Under the pieces are notes generated by a model, which had not been told where the DNA came from, did not search any database, and saw only the letters and a list, made by a program, of their open reading frames with translations. 64,000 nt of DNA, from assembly GCF_001651875.1 (NCBI RefSeq), contig NZ_LNQB01000073.1, forward strand, positions 186,001 through 250,000, given 5' to 3'. The DNA is from Sinorhizobium saheli. GTDB taxonomy: Bacteria > Pseudomonadota > Alphaproteobacteria > Rhizobiales > Rhizobiaceae. Positions 16,441 to 26,202 of this stretch are shown piece after piece. The position numbers and the translations under genes are program-made. Position 1 is the stretch's first letter, and each line of letters opens with the position of its first letter.

Positions 16441-18824
16441 GCCCGTTCCTCCCTCTTCGCTTCCTCGGCGGCAATTTCGACGGGCTCGCCGCGCTGGAGC
16501 GACCCTGCCCTCAGCCGCACGAGCGAGAGGATGGCGAGGCCGGCGATCATCACGACGGCGATTTCGCCGAGCGTGTCGGTGCCACGGAAATCCACGATGA
16601 TGACATTGACGACATTCTCGCCGTGCGCAACCGCCTTGGAATAGCGATTGAAGAAATCCGTCAGCGTCGCGTCGAACGGTGCGGCCGTGACCTTGAGAAG
16701 GAACAGGCCGAAGCCGAGCCCGCAGGCAAGCGCGAGCGCGAAGTCAGGCAGCTTCTCGCCGAGCGGACGGTGGTCCGAGGGCGACAGCCGCAGGCGGGTC
16801 ATCACCAAAGCCAGCACGACGACGGAGAGCGTCTCGATCATGAACTGGGTGAAGGCGAGGTCCGGCGCGCCGTAGAGCAGGAAAATCATGGCGACGGCAA
16901 AACCCTGGATACCGAGCGAAACGATCGCCGTCAGCCGGTCGGCGGCGAGCACCACGGCGAAGAGGCCGGCGACCGCAATCGCCATGATCGCGAGTTCGTG
17001 CAGCGGAACGTCCGCGGAGAAGAACGGCGCGCGCGGAAACTCGCCATAGCGGAAGGGCACGGCCAGGAGGACGACGGCAACCAGTACGAAGGTCGCCGTC
17101 ATGTAGACGTCGAGACGACCGCCCTGCAGCCGCCGGGTAACTGCGACGGCGAAGCGCACGAGACCGCGCAGGAACTGGTCGAAGCCACGATCCGGCCCCC
17201 AGCCGATATCGGCGAGGATGACCGTCATCGCGGCGCGCAGCCGCGCGAGATTGAGATAGAAGGCAATGCCGGCAAGCACCGTCAGGCCGGAAAGCACGAG
17301 CGGCACCCCGATGTGCGGCATCAGCGAGACCGAGACGCTCCGCGGCTGGCCGGCGACGGCCGTGGCCATGGGCGAGGTGATCAGCCGATGCGCGAGACCG
17401 GACATCAGCGCCATGGCGAGGCCGGTCACCGCGAGCAGCGCCGGGCCGAGCCAGAGGAGGAGCGGCGCCTCGTGCGCGTGCTTGGGCGTGTGGACCTTCG
17501 GCCCGATGAAGGGCTTCAGCGCGATCGCGAAGGCGACGGCGAACATCAGGGCGTTGCCAAGCATGGTGAGCGCCGCGAAAACCATCGACCGGCGGTCGAA
17601 GCCGGAGAGCGCGGCGTAGATTTCCTCCTTCGCGAGAAAGCCGAAAGAGGGCAGCAGGCCACCCATGGAGAGGGCTGCCAGCAGCGCGATCGCGAATGTC
17701 AGCGGCATGGCCGAGCGCAGGCCGCCGAGACGGGTCAGGTCGCGCAAGCCGGTTTCATGGTCGATGCTGCCGGCCACCATGAAGAGCGCGCCCTTGAAGA
17801 GCGCATGTGCCACGAGATAGAGCGCCGCCGCCTCGAGCGCATGCGGCATGCCGAGCCCGGTGAGCATCACCAGGAGACCGAGCGACGACATCGTCGTATA
17901 GGCCAGCATCAGCTTCAGATCGGTCTGGCGCACCGCGAGGGCCGCGCCGGCGACGAGGGTGGTCACGCCGAAAAGCGGCAGCAGGATCTGCCATTCCGGC
18001 GTGCCGCCGAGAACCGGATTGAGCCGCATCAGCAGGTAGACGCCGGCCTTCACCATCGTCGCGGAATGCAGGTAGGCCGAAACCGGGGTCGGCGCTTCCA
18101 TCGCGTTCGGCAGCCAGAAATGAAACGGGAACTGCGCCGACTTGGTGAAGGCACCGCCGAGCACGAGCAGAAGCACCGCGAGATAAAACGGGCTCTCCTT
18201 CAACTCGCCGCCGAAAGCAGGCAGCAGCGAGAACTGGGTGATGCCGCTGATGTTCCACAGGATGAGGAGCCCGGCGAGCAGCATGAGGCCGCCTCCCCCC
18301 GTCACCACGAGAGCCTGCAGCGCCGCGCGCCGCGCGGCTTCGCGACCGTGATCGAAGCCTATCAGCAGGAAGGAGGTTATCGAGGTCAGCTCCCAGAAGA
18401 CGAAGAGCATCAGGAAGCTGTCGGAAACGACGAGGCCCTGCATCGAGCCCATGAACATCAGGATGAAGGAGAAGAAGCGGCCCTGCTGCGGATGCCCCTT
18501 CAGGTAGCCGCCGGAATAGAGCACGATCAGCGCTCCGATCCCGGAAATCAGCAGCACGAAGGTCAGCGACAGGCCGTCGATCAACCACGAAAAGCTGACG
18601 TTGAACGACGGGATCCAGGCGTAACCGCCGGTGATGATCTCGCCCTTCGCGATTTCAGCCACGAAGCCCGCGAAATGCACGAAGATCGCAAAGGGCGCCA
18701 GCGCCAGGATCCAGGCGGCATTGTGGCCGAGGACGCGCGTCAAGGCCGGCGCGAAGGCAGCCGCGACGAAGGGAAGACCGAGGGCCAGGAATGTCAGGGC
18801 CGCGGCGTCCATCCTTTTCGGCAT
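16437..18824 (-). CDS. mrpA: Mrp/Pha Na+(K+)/H+ antiporter subunit A
   Basis: A 795-residue polytopic subunit, the largest of the complex and homologous to NuoL. The proton_antipo_M core carries [18 protein letters not shown] with the conserved Lys. The C-terminal part (after about residue 600) has the MrpA-specific helices ([20 protein letters not shown]) and [18 protein letters not shown]. It extrudes Na+ or K+ in exchange for protons, supporting pH homeostasis and salt tolerance. It is the first gene of the operon. The start is not certain: ATG 18824 sits very close to its GGAG, and an in-frame ATG lies four codons later. Two inverted repeats upstream (18902-18935) may regulate it. Confidence 0.95.
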   Translation of the reverse strand: MPKRMDAAALTFLALGLPFVAAAFAPALTRVLGHNAAWILALAPFAIFVHFAGFVAEIAKGEIITGGYAWIPSFNVSFSWLIDGLSLTFVLLISGIGALIVLYSGGYLKGHPQQGRFFSFILMFMGSMQGLVVSDSFLMLFVFWELTSITSFLLIGFDHGREAARRAALQALVVTGGGGLMLLAGLLILWNISGITQFSLLPAFGGELKESPFYLAVLLLVLGGAFTKSAQFPFHFWLPNAMEAPTPVSAYLHSATMVKAGVYLLMRLNPVLGGTPEWQILLPLFGVTTLVAGAALAVRQTDLKLMLAYTTMSSLGLLVMLTGLGMPHALEAAALYLVAHALFKGALFMVAGSIDHETGLRDLTRLGGLRSAMPLTFAIALLAALSMGGLLPSFGFLAKEEIYAALSGFDRRSMVFAALTMLGNALMFAVAFAIALKPFIGPKVHTPKHAHEAPLLLWLGPALLAVTGLAMALMSGLAHRLITSPMATAVAGQPRSVSVSLMPHIGVPLVLSGLTVLAGIAFYLNLARLRAAMTVILADIGWGPDRGFDQFLRGLVRFAVAVTRRLQGGRLDVYMTATFVLVAVVLLAVPFRYGEFPRAPFFSADVPLHELAIMAIAVAGLFAVVLAADRLTAIVSLGIQGFAVAMIFLLYGAPDLAFTQFMIETLSVVVLALVMTRLRLSPSDHRPLGEKLPDFALALACGLGFGLFLLKVTAAPFDATLTDFFNRYSKAVAHGENVVNVIIVDFRGTDTLGEIAVVMIAGLAILSLVRLRAGSLQRGEPVEIAAEEAKREERA

Positions 18825-18901
18825 GCTCCTTCGCTATGTGATCATCCGGTCAAGCTTTCATCGGACATAGAAGAAGGGCGGTTCCGCCTCAAGAGAAATC
18901 A

Positions 18902-18935
18902 GTCGCATATCGGAGTTATGCGACAGTTATACTGT
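18902..18935. promoter_or_regulatory. Paired inverted repeats upstream of mrpA
   Basis: GTCGCATA-TCGGAGT-TATGCGAC (18902-18924) is directly followed by ACAGT-TAT-ACTGT (18923-18935). Both arms are perfect. They lie 78-111 bp upstream of mrpA and 127 bp before msrB. They are candidate operators for either gene; no regulator is identified. Confidence 0.4.
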
Positions 18936-19061
18936 GTAAAAGAGCATCAAGTCCTTCACCACCCCAGAACTTTGCGCAGCTCTGACGCATTGAGGCCGTC
19001 GCATTTGTCGGCCTGCGCTCAGCATCCTATATAATCGCCGCGAAGAAGAAGGAGGGCGACG

Positions 19062-19469
19062 ATGGCCGACAGCAGGACGCGAAAGGTGCAGAAAAGCGAC
19101 GAGGAATGGCGCGCGCTACTCACGCCGGAGCAGTACCGCATCACCCGCGAGCAAGGCACGGAACGCCCCTTCACCGGTCCGTTCCTCGACAACAAGCGGC
19201 ACGGCACCTACCGCTGCGTATGCTGCGGCCGGGCGCTCTTCCGGTCGGACACGAAGTTCGACTCCGGCTGCGGCTGGCCGAGCTATTTCGCGCCGGTCGA
19301 TCCGGAGGCGATCGCCGAATGTGTCGACCGTTCGCATTTCATGGTCAGAACAGAGATCCGTTGCGCCGATTGCGACGCCCATCTCGGCCATGTCTTCCCC
19401 GACGGGCCGCCGCCGACGGGCCTCCGCTACTGCCTCAACGGCACGGCGATGACCTTCGAGGAAGATTGA
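19062..19469 (+). CDS. msrB: Peptide-methionine (R)-S-oxide reductase MsrB
   Basis: A 135-residue enzyme that reduces methionine-R-sulfoxide in oxidised proteins using thioredoxin. The zinc-binding cysteines are Cys52, Cys55, Cys101 and Cys104 ([16 protein letters not shown]), and the catalytic Cys124 lies in RYCLNG. The length is normal and there is no signal peptide, so it is cytosolic. It has a strong GGAGG ribosome-binding site and is transcribed divergently from the mrp operon. Confidence 0.96.
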   Translation: MADSRTRKVQKSDEEWRALLTPEQYRITREQGTERPFTGPFLDNKRHGTYRCVCCGRALFRSDTKFDSGCGWPSYFAPVDPEAIAECVDRSHFMVRTEIRCADCDAHLGHVFPDGPPPTGLRYCLNGTAMTFEED

Positions 19470-19624
19470 GTGTTCCTGACGGAACTGCTTGACTCTCGGC
19501 CCCGGTATCGGATGGTCCGCAAACGACAACCGGTTCGATGATGCGGCGCTCTCCGCATCGGGGAATCGGCGCGGCGCCGTGAGGAACGGCGTCAGGTCGA
19601 AGCAAGTCGATAGGACGTCCCCGC

Positions 19625-20125
19625 ATGCGCCGTGCCTTTTTTGCATTCCTGCTTCTGACGGGGTTCGTCGGGCCCGCCGCTGCCGACGACGATTGGCACC
19701 CCTATGCCAATCCCCGCTTCGGCTACACGATCGATATTCCGCCCGGGTTCGAACTGAGCCGGAAGGCCGACAACGGCGATGGCGCGAGCTTCCGCGCCGA
19801 TGACACCGGCGCAACGCTGATGGTGTTCGGCACCCATCCGCTGGACGGCGACTTCGAAACCGATGTGGCCGAAAGGATCGGCTACGAGAAACAGGACGGC
19901 TGGAGAATAATCTTCTCGCGCGTCACCCCGGTCTGGGCGAGCTTCTCCGGCGCGCGCGAGAGCGACGTCTTCTATGCCCGGGCGATTGCGCTCTGCGACG
20001 GCAGCGCCGCCTATTTCCGGCTGCAGTACCGAAAGAGCAAGCTGACGAGTTTCGACGGCGTCATCTCCCGCATGGCCGAGGCGCTGCGGCCCTCGGAAGG
20101 GTGCCATCCGGCGGCGCCTGATTGA
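19625..20125 (+). CDS. Exported protein of unknown function
   Basis: A 166-residue protein with a signal peptide (cleavage after ...GPAAA, near residue 20) and a compact secreted domain: YANPRFGYTIDIPPGFE, a conserved opening of periplasmic alphaproteobacterial proteins, and later SRVTPVWASFSGARES. Single Cys residues near the C-terminus may be unpaired. It is convergent with the haemolysin III gene (4 bp apart). No enzymatic motif is visible. Confidence 0.75.
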   Translation: MRRAFFAFLLLTGFVGPAAADDDWHPYANPRFGYTIDIPPGFELSRKADNGDGASFRADDTGATLMVFGTHPLDGDFETDVAERIGYEKQDGWRIIFSRVTPVWASFSGARESDVFYARAIALCDGSAAYFRLQYRKSKLTSFDGVISRMAEALRPSEGCHPAAPD

Positions 20126-20129
20126 GCGG

Positions 20130-20789
20130 TCAGGGTGCGGCGGCGCAGATGCAGCTTACGACCGCGGAATAGTGGACGGCGGATCCCGCCACCACAAAGC
20201 CGTGCCAGATGACATTCTGGAAGCGCAGGCGTTCCCAGACATGGAAGATCACGCCGGTCGTGTAGATGATGCCGCCGACGAGGATGAGGACGAGCGTCGT
20301 GCCGCTGAGCGCCGCAAACAGCGACCGCGCGGCAATAATTCCGCCCCAGCCCATCATCAGATAGAGCAGGATCGCCAAGCGGTCGAAGCGGCCGGGCAAC
20401 AGGCATTTGATCGCGATGCCGGCGGCGGCGACGGTCCAGATGCCGATCAGCAGCGCGAAGAGGAAGGGGTCGTCCAAGCCGCGCTGGAGGAACGGCGTGT
20501 AGGTCGCAGCGATCAGGATGAAGATCGCCGAATGGTCGAGCCGGCGCAGCAGCCACTTGGTCCGGGAAATCGGGTAGAGATTGTAGAGGAAGGAGATCGA
20601 CAGGGCGACGATGAGTCCGGCCCCGTAAATCCAGGCTGCCGCGAGCTGGCCCGAGCTACTCCACACCGTTGCGTAGAAGATGAGCGCCGTGACCCCGACG
20701 AGCGCGGCGCCAAGGCCGATCCCATGGACAATTCCGTCGGCGATCAGTTCCGAGCGGTCGTAGTTCCATTTGACGCCGCTGATATCCAC
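20130..20789 (-). CDS. Haemolysin III / PAQR-type membrane protein
   Basis: A 219-residue protein with seven membrane helices. The PAQR/HlyIII motifs are present: an N-terminal His in VHGIGLGAAL, RLDHSAIFILIAATYTPF, and a C-terminal metal-binding His pair (IFHVWERLRFQNVIWHGF). Such proteins are putative metal-dependent membrane hydrolases; the haemolysin name is historical. I chose the GTG at 20789 because a GGGAGGGG ribosome-binding site precedes it, while the longer reading frame adds 45 residues of unlikely composition. Confidence 0.88.
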   Translation of the reverse strand: MDISGVKWNYDRSELIADGIVHGIGLGAALVGVTALIFYATVWSSSGQLAAAWIYGAGLIVALSISFLYNLYPISRTKWLLRRLDHSAIFILIAATYTPFLQRGLDDPFLFALLIGIWTVAAAGIAIKCLLPGRFDRLAILLYLMMGWGGIIAARSLFAALSGTTLVLILVGGIIYTTGVIFHVWERLRFQNVIWHGFVVAGSAVHYSAVVSCICAAAP

Positions 20790-21064
20790 GCGGCCCCTCC
20801 CGCCTTGCTCCGATATCCGCCTGCGTGGCGCCGGAACGACGCCGATGTCCCCGGTTGCATGTTTCACGCCAAAGCTGCCGATCGAAACAGTACGAAACAC
20901 CGCACGGAACCGGGAACGCCGCAACGCGTCCCCCTCCCCTTATCCTTTCATCGTGCCACAGGGCCGGCCGCCGGCAAAGCGCCGGATCGGGGCGAAAGGA
21001 TCAATTTCTGCAACGCATTACAACAGTCCCGCGACTCCGGTTTCGAGCCGCTCGCCGCTCCTCG

Positions 21065-21409
21065 CTACCGCCCGCCCGAGGCAAGTTCCGCGGCGCAGGC
21101 CTGGCACAGCGGGGCATGCGGCACGGCACGCAATCTTTCAGGCGAAATGGGGTCGCCGCAACGCGCGCAGATGCCGAAGGTTCCGGCCTGGATGCGGTCG
21201 AGTGCAGCGTCGATCGCGCGGATTTCGCCCTGCCCTGCAAGGCCAAGGCCCTCCAGCACCTCGTCGTTTTCCCGTTCCGTGACGCGGTCCGGCACGTCGG
21301 CATTCATCGGTTGATCGAGGTCTTCCTCTATCTTCACCAGACGGCCGTAAAGTTCGCGTTTGCGGCGCAGAAGCAGTTCGCGAAAATCTTCAAGCGCGTA
21401 CTTATCCAT
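21065..21409 (-). CDS. DksA/TraR-type zinc-finger protein
   Basis: A 114-residue protein with a helical hairpin (DFRELLLRRKRELYGRLVKIEEDL) and a C-terminal four-cysteine finger (CARCGD ... CQAC). DksA-type proteins enter the RNA polymerase secondary channel and modify promoter responses, often with ppGpp. This one is shorter than E. coli DksA and resembles the small DksA/TraR variants. The start MDKYALEDF follows GAAGGAG. It lies 58 bp downstream of the universal stress protein gene, so the pair is probably one transcript. Confidence 0.88.
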   Translation of the reverse strand: MDKYALEDFRELLLRRKRELYGRLVKIEEDLDQPMNADVPDRVTERENDEVLEGLGLAGQGEIRAIDAALDRIQAGTFGICARCGDPISPERLRAVPHAPLCQACAAELASGGR

Positions 21410-21467
21410 TGCGGGGCTCCTTCGCAATGCGGCGCAGTTCGACTGCGCCGCCTTCTTGTTATTGGCG

Positions 21468-21890
21468 TTACCGATCAACGAGGACGGCGCAGGGGCAGTG
21501 GCTGACGACGCGGCTGGCGGTCGAACCGATGAAATAGTCGATCAGGCCCGGACGATGCGACGCGATGATCACAAGGTCGGCATTCTCCTCCTTGGCGAGC
21601 GCGTTGATGGTACCGGCCGCTCCGCCGGTGCGGATCTCGATGCGCCCTTTGATCCCGTGCTTGTTCTTCAGCGCTTCGAGCGTCTTGACCGCGTGCTTGC
21701 GCGATTCCTCGATCATCTCCAGCGGAAAATCGACGATCATATAGCCCTGAGCATAGGCGTTCAGATCCTCGACGACGTTGAGCAGGATGATTTCCCCGCC
21801 TTCGTCGATCAGCTTCTCCGCGATGCCGAGCACGGACTCGCCGTGTTCCAACTGATCCATGGCGATCGGGACGATGATCTTCCTGTACAT
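21468..21890 (-). CDS. Universal stress protein (UspA family)
   Basis: A 140-residue single Usp domain starting MYRKIIVPIAMDQLEHGE. The nucleotide-binding loop SHRPGLIDYFIGSTASRV keeps the C-terminal GS but has Ser in place of the first Gly of the G-2x-G-9x-G(S/T) signature, so ATP binding is possible but not certain. It is cotranscribed with the DksA-like gene. A FixK/FNR-like box lies about 180 bp upstream, which would fit induction under oxygen limitation. Confidence 0.9.
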   Translation of the reverse strand: MYRKIIVPIAMDQLEHGESVLGIAEKLIDEGGEIILLNVVEDLNAYAQGYMIVDFPLEMIEESRKHAVKTLEALKNKHGIKGRIEIRTGGAAGTINALAKEENADLVIIASHRPGLIDYFIGSTASRVVSHCPCAVLVDR

Positions 21891-22067
21891 GGATTTGCGT
21901 TCCTTTTCTTTCCGTTCCCGCGTCGCCGGCGCGGGTGAGACAAATCGCCCAAAAGGATAATCCCGGGTCGAACCGACTGAGGATCCGGAGCGGGATACGC
22001 GGACGACCGCCTCATGCTCCCTCTTCCCGCACCGACCCGAAACTGTGCCGATGCTGCGATTCCAGCA

Positions 22068-22081
22068 TTGATTGAGGTCAA
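22068..22081. promoter_or_regulatory. Possible FixK/FNR box
   Basis: TTGATTGAGGTCAA matches the TTGA-N6-TCAA anaerobox used by FixK and FNR proteins, with one mismatch from the ideal TTGAT-N4-ATCAA. It is roughly midway (about 180-190 bp) between the divergent universal stress and VOC genes. Confidence 0.45.
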
Positions 22082-22273
22082 ATCGGCCGCTGCGCCCGCA
22101 CTCGCATCGCCCTATGATGAATTAGGGCACCTGCCATGACTGTCAACGTTCATCGAACACAACATCAAGTAATATAATGGCTTTCATGAACATCTTCACG
22201 TGCTCATATTGAGTTACGTACAAGGGTATCAGGCGGTCATTCCGGGCGCCGACCCGCCCGAAAGGCTCAGCTC
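22082..22273. other. AT-rich promoter region of the VOC gene
   Basis: Together with 21891-22067 this forms a 380 bp divergent intergenic region. The right half (22130-22220) is distinctly AT-rich and should hold the promoter of the VOC gene. No gene is evident. Confidence 0.4.
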
Positions 22274-23161
22274 ATGACAGAGACGATACAGAAACAGGAA
22301 ACCACTCTCCCGGTCGACCACGCGGTCGTAATGCCGGCCTTCGTCGAACGGTCGCATCTCATCGTCCACGACCTGCCGGCGGTCTCGGCCTGGTACCAGC
22401 GGATCATCGGCCTGTCGCCGATCGAAACGGGCATGAGCGGCGTGACGCTCGGCGTCGCCGGAAGACCGTTGCTGACCTTGACGAGCGACGGTAGCGCGGC
22501 GAAGGCGCCGCGCAATGCGCCGGGGCTCTTTCATCACGCCTTCCTGGTTCCCGATCGCGAGCAGCTCGGCCGCTGGCTGGTGCATGCCGCGGCGAACGAC
22601 GTGCGCCTGCAGGGTGCATCCGACCACCTGGTCAGCGAGGCGATCTATCTTGCCGACCCGGAGGGCAACGGCATCGAGATCTATCGCGACCGCCCGCGCG
22701 AGGAATGGCGCTACCAGACGGACGGCATGGTGGAGATGAACACGCTGCCGCTCGACCTGCAGGCCCTCTACGACGAGGCGCCGAAGGGCGATTGGAGCGG
22801 GCTCGCCGCCGGCACGACGATCGGCCATATCCACCTCCAGGTTTCGGACATTCCCGAAGCGGACGCGTTTTTCCGCGATGTGCTGGGGCTCGACCTCATG
22901 GCGCGCTATCCGGGCGCAAGCTTCTTTGCCACCGGCCGCTACCACCACCATGTCGCGGCGAACATCTGGAACTCGCGCCGCGCCCCGAAACGCCAGGGCA
23001 ACATGACCGGGCTCGCCGACTACACGATCCGCTTCAGGGATGCGAAGAGACACGCCGCGGCGCTGCGCAAGCTCGATGCACTCGAAATAGCGGTGAGCGT
23101 GGAGGACGGCGTCCATCGCCTCACCGACCCGTGGGGCCTCGGCCTCAAGCTCGCCGTCTAG
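22274..23161 (+). CDS. VOC-superfamily dioxygenase/glyoxalase-like protein, two-module
   Basis: A 295-residue protein with two vicinal-oxygen-chelate modules: residues about 25-140 (SHLIVHDLPAVSAWYQRIIGL, FHHAFLVPD, DPEGNGIEIYRD) and about 180-290 (GHIHLQVSDIPEADAFFRDVLGL, ATGRYHHHVAANIW). The layout matches Bacillus CatE-like catechol 2,3-dioxygenases. The His and Glu metal ligands of the family appear to be present, but the substrate cannot be read from sequence. Confidence 0.85.
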   Translation: MTETIQKQETTLPVDHAVVMPAFVERSHLIVHDLPAVSAWYQRIIGLSPIETGMSGVTLGVAGRPLLTLTSDGSAAKAPRNAPGLFHHAFLVPDREQLGRWLVHAAANDVRLQGASDHLVSEAIYLADPEGNGIEIYRDRPREEWRYQTDGMVEMNTLPLDLQALYDEAPKGDWSGLAAGTTIGHIHLQVSDIPEADAFFRDVLGLDLMARYPGASFFATGRYHHHVAANIWNSRRAPKRQGNMTGLADYTIRFRDAKRHAAALRKLDALEIAVSVEDGVHRLTDPWGLGLKLAV

Positions 23162-23313
23162 GCCATAGCCTTGCGTTTCGCCGGCGCGGCCAGATGTGGA
23201 GGAGAAGCACTCCCGTCGGACACCCGCCGGTAGCCGACGGCTTTCCGCTTGATCGTCGGGATGGCGGCCTCTATCTCATTGTCTCCTCATGAGATTGATC
23301 CCGGAGACATGCC

Positions 23314-25422
23314 TTGTCCGTATTCAAGAACCTGCCCGCCGCTCCCGTCGCCTCGAAGAAGCCGGTTGCGGATACCCGCCACGGCATAACCCGAACGGAT
23401 GACTATGCCTGGCTCCGGGCCGAGAACTGGCAGGCGATGTTCAAGGATCCGTCGATTCTCGATCCCGAGATCCGCCGCCATCTCGAAGCGGAAAACGAGT
23501 ACATGAATGCCGCCATGGCGGACACGAAGGAGCTGCAGAAGACGCTCTTCGCCGAGATGCGCGGCCGCATCAAGGAGGACGATTCGTCGGTCCCGATGAA
23601 GGACGGCGTCTTCGCCTACGGGACGTTCTACGTGACGGGCGGCGAACATCCGCGCTATTTCCGCATCCCCCGCGACGGCGCGGCCGGCGACGAGGCGATC
23701 CGCCAGGTGCTGCTCGACGGCGACAAGGAGGCAGAGGGGAAGGCCTATTTCCGCATCGCGGGTCTCGACCATTCGAGCGACCATTCGCGCGGGATCTGGG
23801 GCTATGACGACAAGGGCTCCGAATATTTCACGCTGAAGGTGCGCGACCTTGCGACCGGCGTCGACCTCGACGACGTGATCGAGAACACCGGCGGCGGCGG
23901 CGCCTGGGCGCCGGACGGCAAGAGCTTCTTCTACACCGTGCTCGACGAGAACCATCGGCCCTCGAAGATCTTCCACCACGTCATCGGCACGCCGCAGGCG
24001 GACGACCGGCTCGTCTACGAGGAGGCCGATCCGGGCTTCTTCATGTCGGTCGGCGGCTCGCTCCTCGACGACTTCATCTACATCGACATCCACGATCACG
24101 AGACGAGCGAATACCGGCTCATCCCGACCAGTGAGCTTGGCGCCGAGCCGCAGATCGTGGCGAAGCGCGTCACCGGCATCGAATATTCGATGACCGAGGG
24201 CGGCGAGGTGTTCTACATCCTCACGAATGCCGACGGCGCCAAGGATTTCAAGATCATGGAAGCGCCGGTCCAGGCACCGCAGAAGGAAAACTGGCGCGAG
24301 GTGGTACCGCATCGGCCGGGGACGCTGATCCTGAGCCACATGGCCTATGCCCGCCATCTCGTCTGGCTGCAGCGCCGCAACGGCCTGCCGGAAATCGTCG
24401 TCCGTGACCGCAAGACCGGCGAGGAGCACGCGATCGCCTTTGCCGAGGAGGCCTATTCTCTCGGGCTCTCGGGTGCGGCCGAATACGACACCGACGTCAT
24501 CCGCTTTTCCTACTCCTCGATGACGACGCCGTCGCAGCTCTTCGACTACAATATGAGCACGCGCGAGCGCACGCTGCTCAAGACCCAGGAAGTACCCTCC
24601 GGCCACGATGCCGCCGACTACGTCACCCGCCGGGTCTTCGCCCCGGCTCCGGACGGCGCCGAGATTCCGGTGACCCTCCTCTATCGCAAGGATACGCCGC
24701 TCGACGGCTCGGCCCCGTGCCTGCTCTATGGCTACGGCGCCTACGGCATCACCATTCCGGCGGGGTTCAACACCAATTGCCTTTCGCTCGTCGATCGCGG
24801 CTTCGTCTATGCCATCGCCCATGTGCGCGGCGGCAAGGACAAGGGCTTCCAATGGTACGAAGACGGCAAGATGGCCAAGAAGACCAATAGCTTCAAGGAC
24901 TTCATCGCGGCCGCTGATTATCTGAATCAGGAGGGGTTCACCTCCTACGCGAACATCGTCGCCGAGGGCGGCTCGGCAGGCGGCATGCTGATGGGCGCGA
25001 TCACCAATATGGCGCCCGAGAAGTTCAAGGGTATCATCGCCGCCGTCCCATTCGTCGACGTCCTGAACACCATGCTCGACGACACGCTGCCGCTGACGCC
25101 GCCGGAATGGCCGGAATGGGGCAACCCGATCGAGAGCGCGGAGTTCTACAACATCATCGCCAGCTACTCGCCTTACGACAATGTCACGGCCAAGCCCTAT
25201 CCGGCGATCCTGGCACTCGGCGGGCTGACCGACCCGCGGGTGACCTATTGGGAACCGGCGAAATGGGTGGCGAAGCTGCGCGAGAAGACCACGGGCGGCG
25301 AGCCGATCCTGCTGAAGACCAACATGGACGCCGGCCACGGCGGCGCCTCCGGCCGTTTCCAGCGGCTGGAGGAAATCGCCTTCGAATACGCCTTTGCCAT
25401 CAAGGTCGCCGGCAAGATGTAG
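23314..25422 (+). CDS. S9 family oligopeptidase (oligopeptidase B-like)
   Basis: A 702-residue serine peptidase: a seven-bladed beta-propeller (residues about 75-430) gates a C-terminal alpha/beta-hydrolase. The catalytic triad is Ser554 (EGGSAGG), Asp640 (LTDPRV) and His675 (AGHGG). The family cleaves short peptides after basic or prolyl residues; the length and the RGG pattern (HVRGGKDKGFQWYEDGK) point to oligopeptidase B. It is cytosolic. The start is TTG with GGAG upstream; the nearby ATG is out of frame. The next gene follows after 11 bp. Confidence 0.93.
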   Translation: MSVFKNLPAAPVASKKPVADTRHGITRTDDYAWLRAENWQAMFKDPSILDPEIRRHLEAENEYMNAAMADTKELQKTLFAEMRGRIKEDDSSVPMKDGVFAYGTFYVTGGEHPRYFRIPRDGAAGDEAIRQVLLDGDKEAEGKAYFRIAGLDHSSDHSRGIWGYDDKGSEYFTLKVRDLATGVDLDDVIENTGGGGAWAPDGKSFFYTVLDENHRPSKIFHHVIGTPQADDRLVYEEADPGFFMSVGGSLLDDFIYIDIHDHETSEYRLIPTSELGAEPQIVAKRVTGIEYSMTEGGEVFYILTNADGAKDFKIMEAPVQAPQKENWREVVPHRPGTLILSHMAYARHLVWLQRRNGLPEIVVRDRKTGEEHAIAFAEEAYSLGLSGAAEYDTDVIRFSYSSMTTPSQLFDYNMSTRERTLLKTQEVPSGHDAADYVTRRVFAPAPDGAEIPVTLLYRKDTPLDGSAPCLLYGYGAYGITIPAGFNTNCLSLVDRGFVYAIAHVRGGKDKGFQWYEDGKMAKKTNSFKDFIAAADYLNQEGFTSYANIVAEGGSAGGMLMGAITNMAPEKFKGIIAAVPFVDVLNTMLDDTLPLTPPEWPEWGNPIESAEFYNIIASYSPYDNVTAKPYPAILALGGLTDPRVTYWEPAKWVAKLREKTTGGEPILLKTNMDAGHGGASGRFQRLEEIAFEYAFAIKVAGKM

Positions 25423-25433
25423 GGGACGAGCCG

Positions 25434-25961
25434 ATGCCGATCTATGTGGCGCTGCTCAGGGCAGTCAATGTCGGCGGCACCGGCACGCTGCCGATGGCGG
25501 AACTGAAGGCCATTTGCGAGAAGCTCGGCTTCGCGGATGTCAGAACCTATATCCAGAGCGGCAACGTTCTCTTCCGCTCCGGGCTCGGCGAGACGGAAGT
25601 GCGGGAAAGGATCGAGGCAGCGCTTGCGGAACGGATGGGCAAGGCGCCGGGCGTGCTGCTGCGCAGCCGCCGCGAGCTCGAGGCGGTACTGTCGGAGGCG
25701 CCCTTTCCCGAGGCCAAGCCCAACTTCCTGCTCATCACCTTCCTCCCCGAGCCGCCTGCCGCCGACGCGCTCGCCAGGCTGGTCGCGCCCGACGGAGAAG
25801 AGGTGCAGGTCCGCGGCCGGGAAATCTACATCCATTATCCGAACGGATCCGGGCGGTCGAAGCTCAAGCTTCGGGCGTTGAAGCCCGGTACGGCACGCAA
25901 CCTCAACACCGTGCGCAAGCTTGCGGAACTGGCGGCGGCGATGGAGGACAAATCCGTTTAG
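25434..25961 (+). CDS. DUF1697 family protein
   Basis: A 175-residue soluble protein with the family opening MPIYVALLRAVNVGGTGTLPMAELKAI, then YIQSGNVLF and the C-terminal RNLNTVRKLAEL segment. DUF1697 proteins are widespread and uncharacterised. It lies 11 bp after the oligopeptidase gene, in an apparent operon. Its TAG stop is the left end of a truncated family 1 repeat. Confidence 0.88.
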   Translation: MPIYVALLRAVNVGGTGTLPMAELKAICEKLGFADVRTYIQSGNVLFRSGLGETEVRERIEAALAERMGKAPGVLLRSRRELEAVLSEAPFPEAKPNFLLITFLPEPPAADALARLVAPDGEEVQVRGREIYIHYPNGSGRSKLKLRALKPGTARNLNTVRKLAELAAAMEDKSV

Positions 25962-26000
25962 ACATTTTGCCGTCAGGTGAAGTCACCGGACGTCGCACCG
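25959..26000 (+). repeat. MITE-like repeat, family 1 (left-end fragment)
   Basis: TAGACATTTTGCCGTCAGG onward through CACCGGACGTCGCACCGG matches the left 40 bases of the full repeat. The rest is missing. Its first three bases form the stop codon of the DUF1697 gene. Confidence 0.75.
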
Positions 26001-26202
26001 GCCTGCCCGGCGGGCTCAACGGCAGGCGCACCATAGGCGCGGTCAACCACCCGTCGCCTGAATTCTGCGGCAAGTTCCTTATGTTACATCCGCCTGCGAC
26101 GAATTCGGCCATAGTGTGCCGCAATCTTGCTAATTTAGCCGATCATAAAAAAGGCAAAAACCCATCCCGCCAGGGAACGCAGAGGTAACACAGGAGGGAA
26201 AG

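Noticed and set aside
16623-19034. An open frame of about 800 codons on the plus strand opposite mrpA and mrpB
   Set aside because: It is antisense to clear Mrp genes, is extremely rich in Arg, Glu, Gln and His without domains, and is a typical artefact of high-GC codon usage.
23287-25338. A minus-strand frame of about 680 codons opposite the oligopeptidase gene
   Set aside because: Mirror of a real gene with catalytic triad; composition and lack of ribosome-binding site argue against coding.
26001-26202. SAM or cobalamin riboswitch upstream of the homocysteine methyltransferase-like gene
   Set aside because: I could not find the conserved sequence elements of SAM-II or cobalamin riboswitches in the 200 bp upstream; only a truncated repeat and a strong ribosome-binding site are visible.
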